Origin: Trichomonas vaginalis G3
Taxonomy: Eukaryota > Parabasalia > Trichomonadida > Trichomonadidae
NCBI RefSeq assembly: GCF_026262505.1
Contig: NC_067203.1
Coordinates: 10,602,001-10,666,000, forward strand
DNA: 64,000 nucleotides
Direction: 5' to 3'
A program made the translations under genes and the position numbers. The notes beneath the pieces were generated by a model that was given only the letters and a program-made list of their open reading frames with translations, was not told the DNA's origin and did not search any database. Positions within the stretch are counted from its first letter, which is position 1. The number at the start of each line of letters is the position of its first letter. Below, piece after piece: positions 27,701 to 39,900 of the stretch.

Positions 27701-30700
27701 AATAAAAACGCTGGAAAGTCAGAATCAACAATTCAAAATTCAATCATGAGTAAAAGTAGATCAAGTATCTCAAGCAGTGATTATGTATCTGAATCAGAAC
27801 ATGATACAACGATTTCTCTCATCTCTAACAATGTCGATTCCATCCAATCATCAGAAGAAACTCAAACTGAGTTTTCATTAGTTTCAAAAACAAGATGCCA
27901 AAGAAGAAAGAAGAAAGCAAATTAAATGTTTCAGAAAAGGCTAAATATAAAGAAGTTGAAAGTCCAGATTCAGTTGATAGTCACAGACAATTCAACAGCA
28001 GTGTTGATTCGTCATCAGAAACAGCATCATCAGTCTCACAAAGTGTTAGCAAACATATGCAATCAAACAGTGAATCAGTTGTTTCAAGTGACGAGGTAAA
28101 TACAGATTTGTCTAATAAACAAGCAGCTAAATCAGAATCAACAATTCAGAACTTGTTAACGAATGATTATATATCAGATAAGTCTGAGATTGAATCTGTT
28201 CCTGAATCAGAACAAACAATTTCTCTAATTTCTAATAACATTGTTTCTATTCAATCTTCAGATGAAACAGAGTCTGAGTTTTCATTAGTTTCAGAAAACA
28301 AGATGCCAAAGAGAAAGAAGAAAGCAAATCAAATGTTTCAGAAAAGGCTAAATATAAAGAAGTTGAAAGTCCAGATTCAGTTGATAGTCATAGACAATTC
28401 AACAGCAGTGTTGATACATCATCAGAAACAGCATCAAGTGTTTCACAAAGTACTAGTAAACACATGCAAGAAAATTCTAATGATTCAGATTCTTCAATTC
28501 CACAGAAGCGCGATATTAAGTCCACTAAATCGGAATCATCACATGTTGATGACATTCGAACAGTTAAATCATCATCTTCATCAAAGTCATCCACAGTTTC
28601 AGAACAATCCGCAGATTCTATTGCATCACTGCAATCTATTGTTGAAAGTTCAGATTATATCGACACCTCAGATCTTCCCGAATCAACAATTGATTCACTT
28701 GTCTCTGATGCAAGTCAAAGAAAAGATAATGAATCCAAAGATTCATCTAATGAAAAATCAAAGAAAGTGAACAAAGAGATTGAAAATCCAAAATCATTCA
28801 GTAGATCAAGGAAGTATATTGACAGTGTTAACAGTACAAGTGAAACCGCATCATCTGTTTCACAAAGTCAAAGAAAACACATGCAATCTAACGATGAATC
28901 AATTGTTTCAAGTGAAGAAGTCAAAAGAGATTTATCCAATAAAAACGCTGGAAAGTCAGAATCAACAATTCAAAATTCAATCATGAGTAAAAGTAGATCA
29001 AGTATCTCAAGCAGTGATTATGTATCTGAATCAGAACATGATACAACGATTTCTCTCATCTCTAACAATGTCGATTCCATCCAATCATCAGAAGAAACTC
29101 AAACTGAGTTTTCATTAGTTTCAGAAAACAAGATGCCAAAGAAGAAAGAAGAAAGCAAATCAAATGTTTCAGAAAAGGCTAAATATAAAGAAGTTGAAAG
29201 TCCAGATTCAGTTGATAGTCACAGACAATTCAACAGCAGTGTTGATTCGTCATCAGAAACAGCATCATCAGTCTCACAAAGTGTTAGCAAACATATGCAA
29301 TCAAACAGTGAATCAGTTGTTTCAAGTGACGAGGTAAATACAGATTTGTCTAATAAACAAGCAGCTAAATCAGAATCAACAATTCAGAACTTGTTAACGA
29401 ATGATTATATATCAGATAAGTCTGAGATTGAATCTGTTCCTGAATCAGAACAAACAATTTCTCTAATTTCTAATAACATTGTTTCTATTCAATCTTCAGA
29501 TGAAACAGAGTCTGAGTTTTCATTAGTTTCAGAAAACAAGATGCCAAAGAAGAAAGAAGAAAGCAAATCAAATGTTTCAGAAAAGGCTAAATATAAAGAA
29601 GTTGAAAGTCCAGATTCAGTTGATAGTCATAGACAATTCAACAGCAGTGTTGATACATCATCAGAAACAGCATCAAGTGTTTCACAAAGTACTAGTAAAC
29701 ACATGCAAGAAAATTCTAATGATTCAGATTCTTCAATTCCACAGAAGCGTGATATTAAGTCCACTAAATCCGAATCATCACATGTTGTTGATATCATAAC
29801 AGTCAAATCATCATCTTCTGATTCATCAACCGTTTCAGAGAAATCTGCCGAATCTCTCATTTCTCTTCAATCAAGAAATAATGAATCATCAATTGATACA
29901 TCAGATTTACCTGAATCAACAATTGATTCACTTGTTTCTGATGCAGTAGAAAACATTGAACAAACTGAAACTACAGAAAACGACCAACCAAAGAAGAACA
30001 ATAAACAAGCTGATATTCCTTCATCAGTAAGTCAGTCAAGAAAATATATTGACAGTGTTAATAGTTCAACAGAAACAGTTTCATCAATCAGCAACAGTGT
30101 AAGTAATCATTCAATGGCTGATGAAATTTCCGATTCTTCATCCGAACAACAACAAATATCAAGGAATATTTCAACAACCTCTGAATCAGAAATTCCTTCA
30201 ACACTTGAAAGTGATTTAGATGCATTCAAGAAATCGAAATCATCAAAACAGCCATCATCAAGTACATCACATTCTTATGTTCTCAGCAGTGAAATATCAA
30301 TGCAAAGTAATGCAATTGAAGATGATTCAGAATCAGGAAGTAGCGAAATCAGTGAATTAAGATCACTTGAAAGTGAAGAAGTTGCTCAATCTCCTCAGAA
30401 ACAAAGCAAAGAAATTGAAGACAAACCAAACAAGAAACGCGAAAAAGAGAATACAATGAAATCTATTGAATCAAGCAGAGAATTTGTATCCAATTTAAGT
30501 TCCCCATCAATTTCTGAAAGTGATATCAGTGAATCAAGAAGTAAACATCAGAAATCAAATAAAATTACTGATTCTTACATTAGTAATCAAAAGAAATCGC
30601 GTTCAATTCAACAACCATCAGAAAGTCTCAGTATTGAAATCATTACTGATCCAAAAGAAGAAAGATCATATTCTTTGTTTGATTCTGCTGATGATAAAAC

Positions 30701-33700
30701 CAAATCATCATCACTTGCTTCTGATTTGGCTACTGTTACAACAACATCAACAGGAGAATTGGAATCATTAGTAAGTGATGACAAGAGAATCATCAAACAA
30801 AATCAACAACAAAATTCAAGCGAAACTGAACAAATTAAACATAAAAATGTTTCGGCACCAACTTCGAAACTTTCTGAAAGATACCATCTTTCTAGTTTAT
30901 CTTCTGAATCAGAAACAGTTAGTAGTATGAGCAATGATTACAGTAAACACATGCAATCAAATGATGAATCAGAATCATCTTCATCAGAACTGAAACAAAA
31001 ACCGAAATCTGAAAAATCAATCAGTTATTCTTTCTCAATAAAGACTGAAGGAAAACAACCAGAAACAAATGAAACAAATACATATTCAGACACTAATACA
31101 CAAACTGTTTCTATTCAGTCCCAACAGAACACATTTACAACAACAGAATCTGATGTTTTGTCATTGGAATCTCAAGATAAAATGTTGTCAAAACAAAAAT
31201 CAATGAAATCAGAAATGACTGAAAAGCAGAAATACAAGAACAAAGAAGCACCAAAGTCAGAATCAAAAGAGTTTGTTCCACAAGAATCAATGTCATCAAC
31301 TAATGATACTGTTTCTGATACTTCTGTTTCATTGTCAAAACACGGAGCAAGTAATATTATTTCAGAAGAAACTACAAAATCAGATGAAGTTAAACAACGA
31401 AATATCAAGACTTCTGAAAGTTCTGATATCAAAGAAATTGAAACAGATAGAAATGTTACGAGTACAGATACAGTTCCAACATACTCTGATACAAATATTT
31501 CTTTGGGAACAGAAGGATTAGTTTCAAATTCGAATGATAATGATTCATCAGAATTAGAATCTCTTTCTTCAATCCAATATAACAATCTCCAACCAGTTGA
31601 TATTGAAGAGATATCCAATAAAGAAGAACACAAGAACAGAGCTGAACCATCATCAGAATCAAGAGCAAGATCAAATATGAATGAATCTTTATCTTCATCT
31701 TATGAATCCAATTCTTCGATCTCTGAATCAAAATCGAATCATGAACAATCGAATAATGAAACATCTTCTACAAGTTCAACATCAAGTTCAAAGAAGAGGA
31801 TCAAACACAGATCGAAGTCTTCTAAATCATCACAAAGCATTGATATAAAGTCAGAAGAAAATTCATATTATTCTCTTTCTTCACAACTTTCTTCTGGATC
31901 TTTTATTTCATTGCAAACCAAAGGAGAAGAAAGTTCAAATACAAATCAAAAGACCGAGTCTCTTTCTTCAATCAAAAGTGATGTTTCTTCAAGAAAGAAG
32001 AAGAGAAAAGTAAAGAAATCAACACAATCAGAACAAAGTATCCAAAAAGTCAAAGCGGAGCCAAGTTCTGTTTCAGCTGTTCAATCAGTCAACAGCTATG
32101 AGCCAACAGAAACAGTTACAGAATCATCCATTTCAACAAGTTCTTCATCCCATAATGCTCCAAATGAAGGAGATTCTTCAAGTCAAAGTTCAAGGAGAGT
32201 TAAATCAGAAGTGTCGAAGTCGAGTTCTTCAATTAATGAGCCAATTAAATCAATTCATCAATCAGTGGAAGAACCAACAGAATATTCAAATATCCCTGAT
32301 TTAGACACATCACAAATGTCTATTCAGACATATTCATCACAATGGACAGAGCCATCATTATTGAGTACTCGATCGAGGAAACGCTTGCAGAAAAGCGAAT
32401 CCTCATCTTCGACATCTTCTGTTAATGAAGATATCTCCATTCTATCGAAGAGTTATGCAGTTGTTGATGACTTCTCCGTTGTTTCAGACAACGAAGAACA
32501 ACCTCTCGCATCAGTTTTCTCTGACAGTGACTTTTCTGATTCTGAAAATGAAGTTTCTGAATCAGGAACAGTTTCTACTGAATTAAATTCTAAGAGAGAA
32601 GAATCTCCTGACACAGAAGAATACTTCTCTTCCACAGCGGAATCATTACTGAGCGAGAAACATCATCAAGCACCTGAAATCCAACAAAACAATGATTTGT
32701 TTGCTTCTTCTTCCCCTTCAACAACAGATCAAGTTCCAAAACAAAAGTCAGAGAAAGAAAAGGAGCATATCATGAACTATAATGAAGCAATGGCTGATGT
32801 AACAAGTGATATCTCAATTGGATCATCACTTAAACAAACTGTTTCTTCATCTTCAACAACAGAAAAAGAAGATTCTGATGTCAAAGAAAGAGAAGAAATA
32901 GAATCAGTTGTTTCTTCATCGGAATCAAACGTTTTGAATACAGTTCAAAGTGAAAAACCATCAACAGCATCACAAACAGCTTCAGTATCATTGGAAACAA
33001 TGGTAAGTTCTCAAAATGTTTATAGTACTGTTGGTCCGAATAACACTGTTGATTTGGCTTCGAATTTCATTGATAATTCTTATTCCGAAAAATCTGCTTC
33101 GAACATTGATTCAGAAAAATCTTTGCAAACGAATTTAGAATCACAGCAAATTATAACAAGAACATCTTCATCAGGAATGGATTTACCACCAGAATCATTG
33201 CATTCTGATGTTGCTGTGAAAGCAGACAAACAGTTTGACAGTGCAAAGTTTGATTCATCATTGACTCCTCTTGAAGAAAGCGTCATAACTCCAGCACCTC
33301 CTTTAGTTGATGAAAGCGAAGTTTCATTTGATCACGAGGAGTTTTCAAGAAGATACCATCAACAAGAAGAGAAAATTGACTCAGATATTCCTGTTTCCAC
33401 AGCAACAACAACAGAGAGTTCTGAGTCAACAATCAGTAGACCTTCATCTCAAGAAACAACAGATTCATCATCAATTAAAACAAAGAGTAAATCTGTTTTA
33501 CCATCAACGACTTCAGAAGAAGAAGAATCAACTCAATCTATATCTTACATTTATTCCCTTGAAAGTAAGAACTTTTCAGAAGAAGAGAACATCAAATCTT
33601 CTGATAATGGTTATTATTCTTGGGAACAAGTTGAAATCAATTCTCCTTCTGTTGATGAAGAAACATCTAAAGAAATAAACACGAAAACTAATGATTACAA

Positions 33701-34595
33701 CACAGAAACAGATTCGACAACAATCACACCAGAAAAGATTGTTTTCGATGATATTGAAGATACAATTGATAGAACATCTCTCAACTCTAAGCCAATGAAA
33801 TTACCGAAACCTCCAAAGAGAGAAATCGAAGCAATGGAAATGAATGAATTTGAGAGGCAATTCAGGAAGGAAGAACCTCAAAGTCCATCGGCAAAACAAT
33901 ATAATTCATCCTATGTTCAATCTATTTCATCAAGTAGCTCTTCTAAACATCATGGAAAGAAGAGAAAACGATCAGTTGATTCAACTGTTTCGGACATTTT
34001 TGATCAAGAAAATTCAGCAAGTTACAGTGGAATATCTTATGAGAAATCGACGACGAAGTCGAATTCTTCAAGCGCAAAAATTGCTTCAGAAGACTCTTCT
34101 AAATCAGGTTCATCAAGTAAAATCTCAGAACATCCTTATTATTCATTATCTACATCAGAATCAAAAGAAAGCACAAAATCTGGTTCGGAACAAAATTATT
34201 ATTCAGAACAAAGAGATGACTCTAGATCTGGTTCATATAATAATGGTTCAGAATCGAATTATTATTCACTGTCATCAACTGCTTCTTCATCATTGTCAAT
34301 GAGAACAAAGAGTGATTCGAAGAAAGATTTTTCATCTGTTACAGGAACAAGTGAAATTTCAAATCTTTCTACTCCATCTATTTCAGATTCTTCATCAAAT
34401 GTAGCATCATCTACAACATCCAATACATCCTCATCATCAGTAGTACCTCTTAGAAAGAAGAAACCAAAACAAAACACACCTCCACAATCTCCAAGAAGAC
34501 GCAAAAGAAAACAAAACTCGGATGGTTCAGAAACATCGAAATCAACATCCATTGGTCCGTCACTAAGAAGTCTCGATATCTCATCATCCGATTAA
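3774..34595 (+). CDS. Giant serine-rich repeat protein, about 10,270 codons
   Basis: One reading frame runs from ATG 3774 to the TAA at 34593-34595. Three single-base losses interrupt it near 27535, 27886 and 28312; together they restore the original frame. I recognise no known family. Residues 1 to about 145 are the only globular-looking part, with aromatic and hydrophobic residues. The start MGISSS fits the N-myristoylation pattern (G2, S6). The rest is low-complexity and rich in Ser, Glu, Asp, Lys, Asn and Thr: one repeat counted by hand has 34 Ser in about 137 residues. Sections in order are 'LKSRK'-type acidic/basic repeats, 'SESxMDSLxSE' repeats, a 125-residue repeat (12.4-16.8 kb), 'HSQAN' repeats (17.8-20.3 kb), 'KHMQxN' repeats (20.6-30 kb) and a variable tail ending in basic RRRKRK. 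No signal peptide or membrane segment is seen, so it is probably cytosolic or membrane-tethered, intrinsically disordered and heavily phosphorylated. That role is inference. Confidence 0.85.
12435..16800 (+). repeat. Array of about 125-residue repeats in the giant gene
   Basis: About twelve degenerate units of roughly 375 bases. Each carries '(D/M)ESLMSEV', a lysine-rich stretch, 'SELSSxSxSASS' and '(S)KHEQEN'. The first two ESLMSEV copies start 375 bases apart (near 12438 and 12813). Divergence between units is much higher than in the later arrays, so this part of the gene looks older. Confidence 0.8.
21502..23883 (+). repeat. Mosaic duplication inside the KHMQ array
   Basis: The stretch 23189-23572 matches 21959-22342 (offset 1230 bases), while the adjoining 23551-23883 matches 21502-21834 (offset 2049 bases). 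The later copy is therefore a hybrid of two earlier units, as unequal crossing-over or gene conversion would give. All offsets are multiples of three. Confidence 0.75.
24640..26295 (+). repeat. 828-bp tandem duplication, apparently identical copies
   Basis: 24640-25467 and 25468-26295 are adjacent 828-base copies (276 codons). Their translations are identical and every line compared by eye matched at the DNA level. A third, diverging copy starts at 26296. The boundary lies in the AAAGAAATCGAAAGTCCAG segment. Confidence 0.85.
27130..29606 (+). repeat. 1239-bp tandem duplication, one copy with three single-base losses
   Basis: Two adjacent near-identical copies (413 codons each) meet near 28370. 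The second has an exact period of 1239 bases to the following partial copy; the first is 1236 bases long because it lacks one base at each of three places. A handful of substitutions also separate the copies (for example near 27313). Confidence 0.8.
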
Positions 34596-35056
34596 TATTG
34601 TATTTTTTATATTTTTTTGTTTATATATGTATAAAATTTAAATAATATTTTGTATTTAATTATATAAGAGTCTTTTTAGCCAATACTTCAAAAATTTGAC
34701 ATTTGTATATCAATAGAATACACTTGTTTGATTCCATTAAGATAATATTTTTAAATTTTTGAAAATCTAACTTAATATGGTGATTTCAATTGATAATTTT
34801 AATCATATAGTTGAAGGAACTGCTAATTTATCTTATGAGAATATCTGAATTCTCTATAAAACCAAAATTACAATATAATTTATTTTAATATTTTTGTATT
34901 TTCCATAGAAATATGATGAGATATATTTGTTGGTACATAAAAAATGATTAATGTAATTGTTCGATCTCAAATTATAAATAATATATTTAATAATATTTGT
35001 TTCATCTAAATAAAATAGTAAAAATAACAATATAAGTTCCAAATAGGATGTTAGTA
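34596..35056. other. Convergent 3' spacer
   Basis: Very AT-rich spacer between the 3' ends of the giant gene (plus) and the kelch gene (minus). It contains several TAAA tetramers that could serve as polyadenylation signals and no convincing gene. Confidence 0.6.
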
Positions 35057-36202
35057 TTATCTGTAAAGCATTGAAAGAAGGTCTTTCTGCATATGTAAAG
35101 AAGATAAAGCGTTTGCAGCAACGATAACGTATTGATTCGGAGGATTTAATCCTGGTGTTCCCAAGAATATAGATATTTCGCGAGTAATTGCGTTGTAAAC
35201 AGAAGTACTTTGAGATGTTGTTGGAATTATGAAGTTTCCGTTCTTATCAACAGTTCCATCGTGCTGTAATGTCGTAACATTATCCGGCTGGATGTTGAAA
35301 ATGTCCCAATGGGATTTTTCAATATCATAAACGTAAATTGGGGCGAATTGGCTGTCTCCCTGTGTATCATCGCGCGTCTCTCCTCCTATCAACAGCAAAT
35401 AGTTGTCAAACGGAACTAGAGTAGCGTTCGTAACTGTAGATGGAGGACATGTTCCGGAAACCTTTTGGATGTATCCATCGTTTGGCTGGAAATCAAACAC
35501 TAAGAAACCTGGTGTTTGCGATGCGCCATATATGTAAAGCTTATTATCGATCATTGCTGAGCATGCGCCAGATCTTCCAACATTTAAGTTAACTTGGGTC
35601 CAATGGAGGGATTCGACATCGAGAATATACATATCGGAAAGGACAGTGACATCTGATCCGCTGTATACAATGATTTTTCCTTTGTTGTATGCCATGATAT
35701 GATTAGTTCTTGCTGTAGGAGCATCTCCGGTAGTTTGTGGACGAGTTACAGCACCTGTTTGAAGATTAACAACATGAAGATCGTTTAGGAATGCTGTTTC
35801 GGTAGTTCCTCCAAAAATCCAAAGATCAATGCCAATAAGAACTGCTCGCGCTCCAGTTCTAGGTTGCAAATCGGCATCTTGGACATTAATTTGAGTCCAT
35901 TTATTGCTGTTTAAATCTAAATACCAAAAATCGTTGAGAAGTTGTTCTGTTGGAGTATTTCCGTAACAGACAACAACATAGTTAAATTGGGGACCAAATA
36001 CAGAGCAGTGTCCTGTACGCGGTGATGGTGTTAAAGAGTCGAAGTTACGAATGCACCAGACACCGGCATTTTTCCTAACTGCCTGTTGGATCGAAATCGT
36101 ATTTTTCTTGCTAGTTCGAATGGATTGATAGCCTGGTGGGCGCTTTGGCATAGCATAATGCGCTTGGTATGCCTGAATATCTTCGCTTGTGAATGCACCC
36201 AT
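35057..36202 (-). CDS. Kelch-repeat protein
   Basis: 381 residues from the ATG at 36200-36202. Six kelch-type blades can be followed: 'PRTGHC...VVVCYGN', 'PRTGARA..IGIDLWIFGG', 'ARTNHIMAYNKGKIIVYSG', 'GRSGACS...KLYIYGA', a 'NYLLLIGGE' blade, and a last one with 'KNGNFIIP'. Several have the trailing 'D.Y.LD....W.Q.' strand (FWYLDLNSNKWTQI, MYILDVESLHWTQV). Kelch blades close into a beta-propeller that binds partner proteins. The propeller fills nearly the whole protein, and no BTB, F-box or other effector domain is present, so it is a stand-alone adaptor. The start MGAFTS fits the N-myristoylation pattern. It diverges from Raptor. The specific partner is unknown. Confidence 0.88.
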   Translation of the reverse strand: MGAFTSEDIQAYQAHYAMPKRPPGYQSIRTSKKNTISIQQAVRKNAGVWCIRNFDSLTPSPRTGHCSVFGPQFNYVVVCYGNTPTEQLLNDFWYLDLNSNKWTQINVQDADLQPRTGARAVLIGIDLWIFGGTTETAFLNDLHVVNLQTGAVTRPQTTGDAPTARTNHIMAYNKGKIIVYSGSDVTVLSDMYILDVESLHWTQVNLNVGRSGACSAMIDNKLYIYGASQTPGFLVFDFQPNDGYIQKVSGTCPPSTVTNATLVPFDNYLLLIGGETRDDTQGDSQFAPIYVYDIEKSHWDIFNIQPDNVTTLQHDGTVDKNGNFIIPTTSQSTSVYNAITREISIFLGTPGLNPPNQYVIVAANALSSLHMQKDLLSMLYR

Positions 36203-36983
36203 TTCAATAATTTTGTAAATTACAACTATTCAATTTTATTGAAAAATTTACGTTGTAAGCTTTTCAAAGTTATGATTGGGTTCAATTATTTATCCATCAA
36301 AACATTGTTTTCAAATTGCCCGATCAATGCGGCATTTTAATTTTATGAATTGAATTTTCTATAAAAATTTGTTAACTCATCAAATTTGGGAAAACTCAGG
36401 TTTCATTGCGATTCTGAATGGCAAAAAAATATCAATAAAATTTGATTGAATGATGACAATTCAGATAAAATCAGAACTGAAATTGAAAAATGGGATTTTG
36501 GATTAGGATTATGATTATCTAAATATTAAATGATAAAATTCTGTTTTGAATACTTTACAGGGAAAATTTTATAAATCTAAAGTCTTTTGGAAAATTTCGT
36601 GTTAGGTCTGTGGTTTCATTCAAACGATTAAGATATAAAAAGGAAAATAGATTGGTTTTGAGGTCAATTGTCCTTTAATTCTTCAAAATCAATCAATCGA
36701 GATTTTTATTCGCGCCTAAATGAACTTTTTATACCCTATGTTTTAACTATTTAGAATATCAAGTATGTTCTAAGGGCATCATGCAAATATATAGGCGTAA
36801 TCAACATATCATTCATGAGAATATTTTTGATATCGCTTACCATCATTAGATAGTTGAGATAGAGATACAACTACTAAGCTATTTTCACTGTGATGTATTC
36901 AAAACCGAACAAAATGTTTAGAGAATTGGCTCAGAATAATAAGGCATATTTTCTGAGATTCGAAAAGTGACAAGGTGGGTGAG
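36203..36983. other. Divergent spacer between kelch and Raptor genes
   Basis: About 780 bases with no supported gene. It must contain both promoters, but no TCAYW initiator sits within 20 bases of either ATG. A TCACT occurs near 36886, about 100 bases before the Raptor ATG, which is farther than usual for Trichomonas. Confidence 0.5.
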
Positions 36984-39900
36984 ATGAGTGACTTCGCCTT
37001 CAGAACTAAAAAGGATAAGAAGCTTAAAGAATCAGATTTATTGGCGCTTAATCCTTACTCTCTATGGAGGCATTCATTACACTCTGTGATTAATGTCAGA
37101 CCTGAAATTTTTGATACAAACGCTACTCGAACTGACATATCAGTTGGAATAGTTGCTGTATCTTTATATCATCTCGAGAGAAACATGCGATGGTCTGGTC
37201 TAGAGCTCTCATCTCGCCACTACTGCTGGACTGATATGAAGAATAGAGATCCGGCATCAATATCTGATATTGTATCATATCAAATATGTCATAATCTCGT
37301 ACAATTTGCACAAGAAAGTGTATTAAGACTATCAGATCCTTCTCCAACTCGAATTCTTACTCAACTTAAGGAGTTATCTCACATTCCTCACAACAAACGA
37401 TGTTTATTCATATACAATGGTCATGGTGCCCCTGAACCGATATCAGCATCTGGAATTATGCTGTCACCAGATGAATCTCTTGGGGGAGATCAAATTACAG
37501 CAAGACAATTGATTACATCAATGCCATTACCATCGTGCTTCATCTTTGATGCAGATTTTTCCGGTTTACTTTTTGATGATTTTTCAGATCCTACGATACA
37601 AAGCGACAGATTTGGTTTCTTTTCATGCGGTCCGAAAGAAAATCTACCACATCGAATAGGTTTGCCGTCAGATCTCTTTACTTCCTGTTTATTAACCCCT
37701 GCTTTTGTTGCTATGCTTTGGGGATCAAGACAGTTCTACGCTTTTACGTCAGGTGGATTACACGAATTCCCTTTAAGCTATTTCAGCGATGAAAACGGTG
37801 TCAGACCTCATTTACACTCATTTGCTTACGAAATTGAACGATTACTTACTACTTTGGTGCATGCAATGGCATATTCGATGATTCCTGCCGACATGCTATA
37901 CAACTGTTTCTTCAGAGACGCGAAAGTCGGAAAATTATTTGTAAATTTCTGTCTTGCCAGAAGAATTGGAGCCGAAATTGGCTTCAAACCCATGTGTTAT
38001 CCGGCAATACCCGACTTTTCACAGCACATTCTTTGGGAATACTTCGATTTGTACTTGGATCGCGTTTTATTACGATTAACTCAAATGGACAGCAACATTT
38101 CAGTTCCTCAAGCCACCATTTCAGGTGATTTCTCATCATTCCTTGCAGATGCTCTAACAGCAATCGAACATATCCTAGATATCAGAGTTTTCGAGACGAT
38201 TCCAAACGAAATTTCCCTTTTACCACTTATTCTATCCGATCCATCGCTTGCCAAAGCGGGAATCAAAGCGGTTACTCGTTTCATTGACATTGGCGAAGAA
38301 ACAATTCGAAATGTGATTTGTTCTGGCATGATGCCGATCATGATTTCGATGCCGTACAACATGGACAACGACCTCTTACTCCCTGTCGCATATTGCCTCG
38401 CTAAAATGCAGTCGTACGCGTTGACAACAGACTCAATCATCAGAAATTTCACGAAATCAACTTTACAAATCCGAAATCCTTTGTTTGAGACATATAAAAC
38501 AATAAAGGATGAGCGGTATTTGTTGATTGCGTTAGTCCTGATGACAGTCGGAATGCATATGGAGTACGGAGACAATGCAAACGACATAGAACCTGAAATC
38601 TTTAAGATATTAGTTGACGCGATATCATCTAGTTCGATGGTTGTTGCTTATTGGGCTATTCTATATCTATCTGAGTTCTTACAACTTGTTCCTGAGCCAA
38701 GAAACATAATGGAAGAATTCAGAATTTTGGAAAAAATTCAAAATTTACAAAAAAGTGACAACCCAGAAATCCGTGCTGTTTGTATTGCTATACAGATATC
38801 CGGCATTGACTTTGAGAGTGAAATACCAGAATATGTTGAAAGTGTCTTCGAAAGATTGAGTAATGATGCGATGAATGATCCATCAATAATTGTTCGAACA
38901 GAAATATTAATTTTGTTACAAAGATTTTTGGAAAGTGAAAATTGTTTCACGGAAGAATATTCTAAATCTCTTCAACTTTGTAACAAATACTTAAAGATAT
39001 TAATCAATGATCCGCACCAAGAAATCTGTGACCTTGCAACTGCTCTCCTTTCAACAGTCAACTCAAAAATTCAAGCTCCAACTGGATTTTCCACTTCACT
39101 TTTGATTGGCTCGATACATTCATTTTTAGCCAGTCAGTTTAGTAAATTCGAGAACTACACTATGCCTCCATTCTGTCTTCAGTCAACGCGCATTGCGAAG
39201 AGAGAACGAGAAGACATAATTTCAGCTCCTTTGATCGATAAAGCTTCATCTGAATACAATTTCATTGAAGTCGATCATTACAAACACCACAAACAGATTG
39301 TTACGAAACCTTTCTTCTTAAGTAACAAAGTTATATGTGGAGATATTGAAGGAAACATTCTTGTTAGAAATACAACAAGTCATGAAATAGAATTCGAATT
39401 TCCTTGGCAATATTTCTTTTCAAGAGCGATTTCTCCTAAAAATCTCAAGGATTTTCTGCCGATGTCTGAATCAAGCGTGATGCTGACAACAAGTAGAGGT
39501 GATGTATCATTTGTTAATAATATAACATTGCCTATTCCGAAAGTTATTGATTCGTTTTCGATTTTACAAAACGAAAGTCAAAAAAATCAAAAAGATTTGT
39601 TTTGTTCTTATAAGTTTTCTCATTACGAGATGAATCTTTTCTGTAGTTGCTCAAAGGGAATATTAAGGAGATGGGATATATCTAGTTGCAACTTCTTGAA
39701 TGACTTAAATGTCTGTGATTCTTGTATAAATAACATTTGTTTGAACAGAAATTCATCAAAATCTGTTCTTATCGCGTCTGACGATTTTAGAGTTATAGAT
39801 TTGAGGCAAAACAATAGTAGTTCTATTGTTATTAATACTCCATCGAAAGTAACATGTATTCACCAGTCATTGCACTCTGCAGAAGAGTTTTTCGTTGTTT

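Larger units (their letters stand above)
20640..30120 (+). repeat. Array of KHMQ-type repeats in the giant gene
   Basis: Units of about 130-138 residues carry 'SKHMQSN' or 'SKHMQEN', 'ESTISLISNIDS', 'FSLVSENKMPKKK', 'SEKAKYKE' and 'DSHRQFNSS'. They alternate in higher-order units of about 273-276 residues. Several blocks are identical at the DNA level. Confidence 0.85.

Noticed and set aside
5111-34552. Many minus-strand and off-frame reading frames of 60-170 codons across the giant gene
   Set aside because: They mirror the Ser/Glu/Lys codon bias (TCA, GAA, AAA) of the plus-strand gene; none has an independent domain or start context.
36914-36970. Short upstream reading frame before Raptor
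   Set aside because: Trichomonad leaders are usually under 20 bases, so it is unlikely to be in the transcript.
36975-36983. GTG start for Raptor three codons upstream
   Set aside because: Eukaryotic initiation favours the ATG at 36984; the extra residues match nothing.
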